From JAAYAN01 sp964437215 (GTDB lineage: Bacteria; Bacteroidota; Ignavibacteria; Ignavibacteriales; Melioribacteraceae), in contig CAYTFZ010000142.1 in the NCBI GenBank assembly GCA_964437215.1, forward strand, positions 1 through 5,336: a stretch of DNA of 5,336 nt. The letters are read 5' to 3'. Made by a program: the position numbers and the translations under genes. The notes beneath the pieces were generated by a model. The model did no database searches. It saw only the letters and a program-made list of their open reading frames with translations, and was not told the DNA's origin. Below, piece by piece: positions 1 to 5,336 of this stretch (the first letter of the stretch is position 1; the number at the start of each line of letters is the position of its first letter).

Positions 1-309
1 AAATGTCTGAATTAAAAATCATCTTTTCCGGTCTGCTTATATCAATAAATTAAATCGTGAGGAGGGATTCCTGACAAGACGGGAAACAGTTTTCTTGTAC
101 TAAAATAGTTGCGAATTGCCCAATTGTTAATATAATTGTGTAATACTTTAGGCTCTTCCAATTCTAAACCCTATGCTGATTCTTTATATTATATCTGTGC
201 ACAAAAATTTTCGTGTTTTCGCTCAACTTCCAGTGCTACGCACAAAATATTCACTTATTTGTGCCTAGGTGTTTAGCTGTGCACAAAAAAACAAGATTTT
301 TAAACATAG
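1..309. other. Region downstream of fic without a supported gene
   Basis: No intact gene with a credible start is visible. On the minus strand one frame (170 down to 44, stop at 42-44) stays open for 42 codons and reads protein-like (it includes HNYINNWAIRNYF and HDLIY) but follows a TAG stop and has no ATG; it could be a decayed gene end. A minus-strand ATG at 22 after GGAAAAG could begin a gene that leaves the window, but only seven codons are seen. On the plus strand an ATG at 3 gives only 16 codons. A weak dyad ACAAGA/TCTTGT lies at 74-98. Positions 195-290 hold the repeat cluster described separately. No convincing rho-independent terminator for fic is seen: the T-run at 291-285 on the minus strand has no strong stem before it. 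Confidence 0.6.
195..290. repeat. Cluster of GTGC/GCAC repeats with exact 41-bp periodicity
   Basis: CTGTGCACAAAAA occurs twice exactly, at 195-207 and 277-289. The shorter core GCACAAAA occurs at 199, 240 and 281, so the three copies are exactly 41 bp apart, and an inverted copy TTTGTGC ends at 264, forming a dyad with the middle copy (240-246 with 258-264). GTGC also occurs at 197, 233, 261 and 279. TGTGCACA in the outer copies is itself a palindrome, and CACAAAAATTTTCGTG (200-215) is palindromic except for one pair. The 41-bp units show little identity outside the core, so this is not a simple tandem repeat or CRISPR array. Possible readings are binding sites for a DNA-binding protein spaced by about four helical turns, an element end, or a structured transcript; none is proven. 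Confidence 0.5.
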
Positions 310-1401
310 TTATTTAAGTATTTTATGAAATTCCGGGCAAAAATAGACCTTATCATTCTTGTATTTTTGCTCTTGTGCAATCCCGACCTTAATAAGCTCA
401 GTAAAGTACTTGGCAGCAGTATTACGGCTTGAAATACCCAAATGAGATTGCATAGACCTCTGGGAATAATATGGAAAACTAAATAAATATTCAACTAACT
501 CTGCTGAGTAAATTTTAGGGAGCTTACTTGTTAATATTTCCCTGTATTTTTTCATTAGTGTCCTTATTTCCACAACAGATTGAGTAGTTTTAACCGATTG
601 TTCCTCAACTGCATCCAAAATAAATAAAATCCATTCTTTCCAGTTATTATTTGACGTAGTTTCTCTTAACAACCGGTAGTAATCAGAACGGTGATTATTA
701 ATATAACCGCTGATAAATAGAACAGGGATATCCAAACGTTTAGCAAGACATAGATGTAAAACCATTAAAATACGACCGGTTCTTCCATTTCCATCAAGAA
801 AAGGATGAATTGATTCAAACTGATAATGCAAAACAGCCATTTTAATCAGTGGGTCAACATCATCTGAAAAATCATTAAAATAGTTCTCAAAATTTGTAAG
901 AAGGTTGCGTATTAAATCCTCACCCACCGGAGGAGTATACAAGGTTTCGCCAGTAACACTGTTTTTAATACTTACGCCTGGAACTTTTCGAATTCCCGGT
1001 TTAGAAGGTTCAAGATGCGACTGGATAGTTATGAAAGAATTTGTGTTTAAAAAACCGCGTGCAACAATTTCCTTGTAACCTATTAAAAGAGCTTCCCTAT
1101 AATATTTGGTTTCTTTCTGCTCTTTTTTCAACTCACTTTCAATAATAAAAATAGATTGAAATGCTTCATCTACAGTAGTGTTAATGTTTTCAATTTCAGA
1201 GCTTGCAACAGCTTCCCTGAATGTTAATGGTTCAATAAGTACCTGGCTATTAGGAATTGACTTGGACTCACCGCTTAATCGGGATAAGGCAATGTTTGCC
1301 TTATTTACTTTTTTCAAGATTTCAATATCATCAAAATTAAAATTTGGCGGCAATAAAGGTAAACCGTTATATGGCAGTTCTGGGTTAAAGTTGTTAGTCA
1401 T
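310..1401 (-). CDS. Fic family protein, predicted self-inhibited AMP-transferase with C-terminal winged helix
   Basis: This 363-residue protein has the usual size of class II Fic proteins such as the Shewanella SoFic type. The N-terminal Fic_N region spans about residues 1-95 and carries the inhibitory motif (S/T)xxxE(G/N) as SSEIEN (67-72), whose glutamate is known in the family to block productive ATP binding. The Fic core spans about 100-265 with the complete active-site motif HPFLDGNGRTGR (199-210), so the catalytic histidine and phosphate-binding residues are present. A flap-like segment (GETLYTPP, 151-158) lies before it. Residues about 295-363 look like a winged helix-turn-helix (YSQRSMQSHLGISSRNTAAK). 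The expected reaction is transfer of AMP from ATP to a hydroxyl side chain of a target protein, held off until the inhibitory helix is released; the target is unknown. It is the last gene of the co-directional set, 55 bases after the KilA-N-like ORF, with its own strong ribosome binding site. Fic genes often accompany restriction loci, but a functional link here is inference. Confidence 0.93.
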   Translation of the reverse strand: MTNNFNPELPYNGLPLLPPNFNFDDIEILKKVNKANIALSRLSGESKSIPNSQVLIEPLTFREAVASSEIENINTTVDEAFQSIFIIESELKKEQKETKYYREALLIGYKEIVARGFLNTNSFITIQSHLEPSKPGIRKVPGVSIKNSVTGETLYTPPVGEDLIRNLLTNFENYFNDFSDDVDPLIKMAVLHYQFESIHPFLDGNGRTGRILMVLHLCLAKRLDIPVLFISGYINNHRSDYYRLLRETTSNNNWKEWILFILDAVEEQSVKTTQSVVEIRTLMKKYREILTSKLPKIYSAELVEYLFSFPYYSQRSMQSHLGISSRNTAAKYFTELIKVGIAQEQKYKNDKVYFCPEFHKILK

Positions 1402-1407
1402 TGCAAT

Positions 1408-1413
1408 TCCTTT
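1408..1413 (-). promoter_or_regulatory. Ribosome binding site of the fic gene (AAAGGA)
   Basis: On the minus strand AAAGGA stands six bases before the ATG at 1401, a good Shine-Dalgarno match and spacing. It is the only strong site in the window; the nuclease and helicase starts have none and seem to depend on coupling or A-rich leaders. This site fixes the fic start at 1401 and suggests that fic can be translated independently of the genes before it. No convincing promoter is visible in the 55 bases between the preceding small ORF and fic. Confidence 0.7.
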
Positions 1414-1456
1414 TACTCAATCTTAAATTCTTCATACTGTTTTCCGGTTAAGGCAA

Positions 1457-1639
1457 TCATTCATTCTTATAATCATTTAATTTTACAAATCTAATTACAC
1501 CGAATTCGGGGTAATTAAAAATAGGATTATATAAACCTTCCCATCCATTCGGGAAAATGTTTGAATCATTAACCATCTTTTCGGTCCGGTATTTTACACT
1601 TCGGTTAATTATTATATAATTCCTTTTCCTCATTAACAA
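1457..1639 (-). CDS. Small ORF, 60 aa, with a truncated KilA-N-like segment (probable remnant)
   Basis: The ORF starts inside the helicase 3' end (35-base overlap) at ATG 1639; later in-frame ATGs are at 1633 and 1576. Residues from about 28 to 50 (NIFPNGWEGLYNPIFNYPEF, then GVIR) resemble the stretch found in bacterial KilA-N domain proteins, where a sequence of the type W-E-x-(L/I)-x-N-P-x-F-x-x-x-E-F precedes the AGLN-type segment. Here that next segment and the rest of the domain are missing, and the reading frame ends at KLNDYKNE. Full KilA-N proteins of this kind are several times longer. The most likely explanation is a fragment left by deletion of a KilA-N accessory gene that once sat between the helicase and fic. 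The match comes from memory of the family, not from an alignment. A real short protein starting at 1576 (39 residues) cannot be excluded. It is not expected to bind DNA as it stands. Confidence 0.38.
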   Translation of the reverse strand: MLMRKRNYIIINRSVKYRTEKMVNDSNIFPNGWEGLYNPIFNYPEFGVIRFVKLNDYKNE

Positions 1640-4151
1640 AACTTATCTCATATTCTTTTGCGCTTAATATTGTATCATACAAACCAATATCTTCGCCCTC
1701 GTGTCTGTTTATTCCAATGTAGGTTAAACTTGCGTCTTCGTATCGCTTAAATTTGTAAACAGCATCGTTCATCAATGCGCTGTTAAATACTCCCAGACTT
1801 ACAAGTAATTCAAAATCCTTCACTGTTAATCCGGTTACTTTTTTGAAAAGACCCGGTTCAAGCTGAGTGATTATGTCTTTTAAACTTCTCTCTCTGTAAT
1901 CTGTTAAATACATAAAAACCGGAATTCGCGTAGCAAACTTTATTAGTTTTTCCTGAATTTGTTTTCTTAAGCTTTTGTACTTTTTCTCTTCATCAGTTAA
2001 TTCTTTCTTTTCTTGCGTTGTTAAATCTCTTTCGCTGGCTTCCTTCTTTGTTTTTTTAACTGATTCCGATTTATTTATTATAGTTTCAATATCCTGATTT
2101 AAATTCCGGAAACCCTCTATGTTCATAAGGGCTTGCATAGCTTTTTCATTATTCATCAAACGCTGCAAAGTATTATTATCAACATTTACCAGCAAAGCGC
2201 TTTCCCAGCGGCGGGCTAAAAGTGTTGCAGTTGTTCCGCTCATCGCCATATCTAAAATACCTGCTGCATCAATCTGCTTCATAGAGCTACCGTCGTAAGC
2301 AAGAACCGGTAAAAAATGAATAAATTCTTCAACTTTCTTTTCAGGGTTCGATTCATTTATATTCAAACGGCAGCTATAATCTGCTATCTGTCTTAAAGCT
2401 CTATCGGGTGCAAAATCGAAAACATAACATTCTTGTTTTATAATTTCTTCTTTATTAGGCGATTTGTTATCGGAATTAAAAATTGTCCATGGCGATTGAA
2501 CCCTGAATGCAGCTTGAAAATAAGTTTCGGGACTTGAAGAATTGCGAAGCATAAAAATACCTGTCCAGGGTTTAACGGTAACCCCTGTTGTTAATTTTCC
2601 GCAAGATAAAGTAATGGTTTGTGTTTTTAATGGATTATCCATTGTGTCAAAAATCGGGGGAAGCGCATCAGCCCCGATACCGGCGCTTGTGCCTGCAGCA
2701 ACAATTATCTTATAATCGTGATAAAACTTGTTCTGTTTTTGCTCCATTAAATTTTTCATTGCAAAACAGGAAGAAACACCCGGCAAAAACCAAAATGTAT
2801 GCGAAAGAACATTTAATAAACGGGTATCCGAAAAAGGCATTGGCGGTTTTTTAGCCCCTAATTTTAAGTTATCGATTGTAGTTTCTAAATACGAACCACG
2901 AATTAAATCCAGCCACTTTTGAACTTCATTTTCATACTTAAACCGGGCAGTAAAACCTTCGCCATAAGCCGAGAAAAATACATTCAAATCGAACTCGTTA
3001 AATTCTCCTTTCATTGCAATTTCTCTAATCGAATCGGGTAGCTGATATGTAAGCAATACCATTCTGGGTAACGAAGCATAAGGATTTTCTGATTCAACCC
3101 ACTCTTCTTTCGCTTTTTGCTCATCCGAATAAGTCCAGTTGAAAATTTGTTCTTCAATAAACTCACCGGAATTGATTGCCCGGAATGGGGTTCCCGATAA
3201 GTATAAATAATGGTTGGAGGTAATAGGCAGTATGTTTTCTAAGTAATCAATCTTATCTTCTTCGGCAAAACCTTCTTTTTCAATTTTCTTAAAGTTTTCA
3301 ATTTCTTTTTCTGCTTCAATATCTTTATCAAATAAATCTTTTGCATTTTCGCGCCAGGCGCCATAATGGTATTCGTCGAAAATAACACAATCCCAGTTAA
3401 TAGTATGCACCCATTCATTTTTTACTTTTATTCCGCCGGCATCATTTTTCCCTAAATAATCCTGGAAAGAACCAAAACAAACTAACGGTTTGTTCTTATC
3501 AATATCCTTAAAAGTTAAACCGCTGCGCGAAATAAACTGCCAGCCTTTAAAATCTATGTGCGATTTCAAATCTTCTTCCCAAGCGCTTTGAACGGCTGGC
3601 TTAAATGTTAATACAATTATTTTCTTCCAACCCATTTTTTTTGCAAGCTGGTATGCGGCAAAAGTTTTGCCGAACCGCATTTTTGCATTCCAAAGGAAAT
3701 GCGGAGTTTTTTTAGGGTTTTCCTTTCTGAAACTTTTGAAATAGGCAATAGTTTTACCGACGGCAGCTTCTTGTTCGGGGCGCATCTTAAAGTTCAAAGA
3801 ACGATTATCTTCGAGGAATTCGCCGAGTTTTATTGCAAGTATAGCCGATCTTATTTCGTCTGCCGAGCATTTGAACCATTCGCCTTCAGGATTTTTAATT
3901 TTCTTTTTACGTAAATAACGATGCACGTCGTGGTCTGTGAATACGCTTCCATCTTTCCGGATTGCCGATTCTTCAAGCAGAATTTTATATTTTACTCTGC
4001 TTGTTTTTAACTGTTCGGCTATTCTGTCTTTTGATGCGCGGCTTGTATATCCTACTTTTATTAATCCTTTATGGCTTTCTACGCCAAGCAATTCGTAAGC
4101 ATAAATAGCTGGATTTGTTTCGGGGCGTTGCGGAAAAAATTTAGCGCTCAT
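1605..4151 (-). CDS. GIY-YIG (T5orf172-like) nuclease fused to SF2 DEAD/DEAH-type helicase, restriction-enzyme-like
   Basis: With the ATG at 4151 the protein has 848 residues. Residues about 15-105 look like a T5orf172/MUG113-type GIY-YIG domain: IYAYEL (16-21), LIKVGYT (30-36), R43, a histidine-bearing helix (DHDVHRYL) and GEWF (90-93). An SF2 helicase/translocase core follows: Q-like region MRPEQEAA (123-130), Walker A AKMRFGKT (156-163, with A for the usual first G), motif Ia LTFKPAVQSAW, Walker B variant DEYH (259-262), motif III LSGTPFRA (318-325), motif V LTTGVTV and motif VI QAAFRVQ (546-552). A charged, probably coiled stretch spans about 690-735, then an unassigned C-terminal domain. 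It should couple ATP-driven DNA translocation to cleavage, as in restriction subunits. The frame continues upstream to a TTG at 4172, but that would overlap the nuclease gene by 20 bases; ATG 4151 sits one base after that gene's stop and still keeps the whole GIY-YIG domain. No methyltransferase domain is present. Its 3' end overlaps the next small ORF. Confidence 0.9.
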   Translation of the reverse strand: MSAKFFPQRPETNPAIYAYELLGVESHKGLIKVGYTSRASKDRIAEQLKTSRVKYKILLEESAIRKDGSVFTDHDVHRYLRKKKIKNPEGEWFKCSADEIRSAILAIKLGEFLEDNRSLNFKMRPEQEAAVGKTIAYFKSFRKENPKKTPHFLWNAKMRFGKTFAAYQLAKKMGWKKIIVLTFKPAVQSAWEEDLKSHIDFKGWQFISRSGLTFKDIDKNKPLVCFGSFQDYLGKNDAGGIKVKNEWVHTINWDCVIFDEYHYGAWRENAKDLFDKDIEAEKEIENFKKIEKEGFAEEDKIDYLENILPITSNHYLYLSGTPFRAINSGEFIEEQIFNWTYSDEQKAKEEWVESENPYASLPRMVLLTYQLPDSIREIAMKGEFNEFDLNVFFSAYGEGFTARFKYENEVQKWLDLIRGSYLETTIDNLKLGAKKPPMPFSDTRLLNVLSHTFWFLPGVSSCFAMKNLMEQKQNKFYHDYKIIVAAGTSAGIGADALPPIFDTMDNPLKTQTITLSCGKLTTGVTVKPWTGIFMLRNSSSPETYFQAAFRVQSPWTIFNSDNKSPNKEEIIKQECYVFDFAPDRALRQIADYSCRLNINESNPEKKVEEFIHFLPVLAYDGSSMKQIDAAGILDMAMSGTTATLLARRWESALLVNVDNNTLQRLMNNEKAMQALMNIEGFRNLNQDIETIINKSESVKKTKKEASERDLTTQEKKELTDEEKKYKSLRKQIQEKLIKFATRIPVFMYLTDYRERSLKDIITQLEPGLFKKVTGLTVKDFELLVSLGVFNSALMNDAVYKFKRYEDASLTYIGINRHEGEDIGLYDTILSAKEYEISFVNEEKELYNN

Positions 4152-4152
4152 A

Positions 4153-5169
4153 TTAACCAAAATTTTCGTCAATTCTTTTAATTAGTTCTTTTTCGTTTGG
4201 CAGCAACTTTTTATATTCTTTTGGTAATTGTGCTGTCGTTCTATATGTAGCAACGCCTATTGGCATATTGCCTGATCTTAATGAATACTCAACAACTGTT
4301 CTGTTTTTCTCCTTACAAATAATAATTCCAATAGAATCATTTTCATTTGGAAGTTTAATTTTGTCATTCAAAACACTCAGATAAAATTCCATTTTACCTT
4401 TATACTCCGGTGTAAACTCACCAATTTTTAATTCAATTGCAACCAAACATTGCAACTGCCTGTGATACAGAAGTAAATCAATAAAATATTCTTTGCCTTC
4501 AATTTCAACTTTGAATTGATTGCCGACAAATGTAAACTGATTACCCATTTCAAGTAAAAAGCTTCTTATATTTTGAACAAGCGCGTTTTCCAATTGGCTT
4601 TCACTATGTTCTTCCGAAAGATTCAAAAAGTCGAATGTGTATTCATCTTTTACCGCCAAGTATGCTTGGTTTTTGATTGAAGCCGGAAGCGTTTGCTCAA
4701 AATTGGTTTGGTTTATCAGGTATTTTTCGTATGTCTTATTTTCTATTTGGTGGATTAATACATTTTTTGTCCAGCCATACTTTTTAGTTGATAAAATATA
4801 AAATTTGCGTTCCAATTTATCTTTACATTTGCTCAGAATAACAGTGTGCTTTGTCCAGCTTATTTCTCCAGCCAATGGTTGGAGATTTTCATCTCCTTTA
4901 TATTCGTTATAAAATTGAGCCATTAACCATAGATTTGTTGTAGAAAAACCGCCGACACCAGGAAATTCCTTTTGAAGCTCTTTTGACAAGGTCGGTACAA
5001 TTGCTTTGCCCCAGCTTTCAGTCTGTTTCTCTGAAATAGACTTTCCTATTTCCCAATACAGGTTAATTAAATGTACATTTACAATTTTTAACGCATCGTA
5101 TTGTGCCTGCCGTACTTTTTCTTTAATCTCGGCTATAAAAGTTGTTTGAAGTTCTTTACGCTTACTCAT
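4153..5169 (-). CDS. YhcG-type (DUF1016) PD-(D/E)XK nuclease
   Basis: This 338-residue protein matches the YhcG layout at full length. The N-terminal DUF1016-type helical domain covers about residues 10-165, with the family signatures LYWEIGKSI (37-45) and FPGVGGFSTTNLWLMAQFY (69-87). The C-terminal nuclease domain covers about 190-320, with QLENALVQNIRSFLLEMG, then FVGNQF, YFIDLLLYHRQLQCLVAIELK and FTPEYKGKMEFYLSVLND. The catalytic set reads D231, E246 and K248 (D...ExK), with E195 in the preceding helix, so the site appears intact. It is a predicted cytoplasmic metal-dependent DNA nuclease; the substrate of this family is not firmly known. YhcG proteins recur as accessory genes in restriction-modification loci. 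The ATG at 5169 overlaps the small ORF upstream and has no Shine-Dalgarno site; its stop is one base before the helicase ATG, so the two are probably translated together. Family assignment is secure; the biological role is inferred. Confidence 0.93.
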   Translation of the reverse strand: MSKRKELQTTFIAEIKEKVRQAQYDALKIVNVHLINLYWEIGKSISEKQTESWGKAIVPTLSKELQKEFPGVGGFSTTNLWLMAQFYNEYKGDENLQPLAGEISWTKHTVILSKCKDKLERKFYILSTKKYGWTKNVLIHQIENKTYEKYLINQTNFEQTLPASIKNQAYLAVKDEYTFDFLNLSEEHSESQLENALVQNIRSFLLEMGNQFTFVGNQFKVEIEGKEYFIDLLLYHRQLQCLVAIELKIGEFTPEYKGKMEFYLSVLNDKIKLPNENDSIGIIICKEKNRTVVEYSLRSGNMPIGVATYRTTAQLPKEYKKLLPNEKELIKRIDENFG

Positions 5170-5266
5170 TGTCTGAACTATGATTTTTTTGATTAACTGA
5201 TTTCTTTGATTGTTCTTTTCTTTTTATAATATAATTCTTCTTAATAATCTCCATACTTTTATTCAT
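5162..5266 (-). CDS. Possible small lysine-rich ORF, 34 aa, overlapping both neighbours
   Basis: The ORF begins MNKSMEIIKK and ends SSDNE. It has eight lysines and one arginine against four acidic residues, so it is clearly basic, and no domain is recognisable. The start ATG at 5266 lies in ATGAATAA, overlapping the upstream stop by 8 bases; its own stop lies in ATGAGTAA, overlapping the yhcG-type start by 8 bases. Such overlaps are typical of translationally coupled genes. Other in-frame ATGs exist at 5293, 5284 and 5254, so the start is not certain; 5266 is chosen because of the overlap. There is no clear Shine-Dalgarno site. It may instead be just a short leader whose translation carries ribosomes into the nuclease gene, or a chance ORF in an AT-rich junction. 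No function can be assigned. Confidence 0.3.
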   Translation of the reverse strand: MNKSMEIIKKNYIIKRKEQSKKSVNQKNHSSDNE

Positions 5267-5336
5267 CCGAATTGATTGATTCATCGAAATCATCCAAATC
5301 ACGTGAATCAAAGTTCAGACTGTTTTCCATCGGGCG
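5259..5336 (-). CDS. C-terminal end of an upstream gene (partial), product unknown
   Basis: Only 25 codons and a TAA stop are inside the window; the 5' part lies beyond position 5336. This is the only minus-strand frame with no stop from the window edge to 5259; the other two stop within about 30 bases. The visible tail is strongly acidic (DSRDLDDFDESINSDE), which suggests a disordered C-terminus, and no domain can be recognised. By position it would be the gene before the nuclease and helicase, the place where a methyltransferase or another core subunit would be expected if this is a restriction-modification operon, but nothing in these 25 residues shows that. The stop codon is embedded in the motif ATGAATAA, which also offers a start for the next small ORF. 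Confidence 0.55.
   Translation of the reverse strand, partial: RPMENSLNFDSRDLDDFDESINSDE

Noticed and set aside
240..264. GCACAAA/TTTGTGC dyad as a rho-independent terminator for fic
   Set aside because: The stem is short, the loop is about 11 bases and no T-run follows on the minus strand; it is better treated as part of the repeat cluster.
195..290. The evenly spaced repeats as a CRISPR array
   Set aside because: The shared core is only about 8 bases, with just a 13-base exact match between the outer copies; there are three units and no cas gene in view.
300..494. Minus-strand open frame of 64 codons overlapping the fic 3' end
   Set aside because: It lies in another frame of the convincing fic gene, shows no recognisable domain, and has no supporting ribosome binding site.
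1178..1426. Plus-strand open frame of 82 codons antisense to the fic start
   Set aside because: It is opposite a well-supported gene, has no family resemblance, and its residue pattern mirrors the coding strand.
2621..2922. Two overlapping plus-strand frames (77 and 64 codons) antisense to the helicase
   Set aside because: Both lie opposite helicase coding sequence, have no recognisable domain and no ribosome binding context.
3699..3914. Plus-strand open frame of 71 codons antisense to the helicase and GIY-YIG region
   Set aside because: It is a shadow of the coding strand; its phenylalanine-rich content reflects lysine- and glutamate-rich codons opposite.
4152..4172. An upstream TTG start at 4172 for the GIY-YIG/helicase gene, adding seven residues
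   Set aside because: It would overlap the nuclease gene by 20 bases and lacks a clear ribosome binding site, whereas the ATG at 4151 lies one base after the nuclease stop and loses no domain residues.

Overview
The window is AT-rich bacterial DNA in which every convincing gene lies on the minus strand, so the genes read from position 5336 down to 310. The base composition, the weak or missing Shine-Dalgarno sites at most starts, and the gene set (YhcG/DUF1016 nuclease, GIY-YIG-helicase fusion, KilA-N-like fragment, Fic protein) resemble restriction-modification or defence loci of Bacteroidota/Ignavibacteriota-type bacteria. That taxonomic suggestion is an inference; no rRNA or marker gene is present.

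Layout in transcription order: (1) 5336-5259, the acidic C-terminal tail of an unidentified gene cut by the window edge; (2) 5266-5162, a possible 34-residue lysine-rich ORF overlapping both neighbours by 8 bases; (3) 5169-4153, a complete YhcG-type PD-(D/E)XK nuclease; (4) 4151-1605, an 848-residue protein with an N-terminal GIY-YIG (T5orf172-like) domain fused to a superfamily 2 helicase; (5) 1639-1457, a small ORF holding what looks like a broken piece of a KilA-N domain; (6) 1401-310, a complete Fic-domain AMP-transferase of the self-inhibited class with a C-terminal winged helix; (7) 309-1, non-coding or decayed sequence with a cluster of GTGC/GCAC repeats, three of them exactly 41 bp apart.

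The genes are packed like one operon: overlaps of 8 bases, a 1-base gap between nuclease and helicase, and only 55 bases between the small ORF and fic, filled partly by a strong ribosome binding site. The likely core is the nuclease plus the GIY-YIG/helicase protein, which together offer two nuclease folds and a DNA translocase. No methyltransferase or specificity subunit is visible; if there is one, it should lie beyond position 5336. The Fic protein and the KilA-N remnant look like the accessory genes that often ride in such loci. Whether this is a known restriction-modification type or a less described nuclease-helicase defence module cannot be settled from this window alone.
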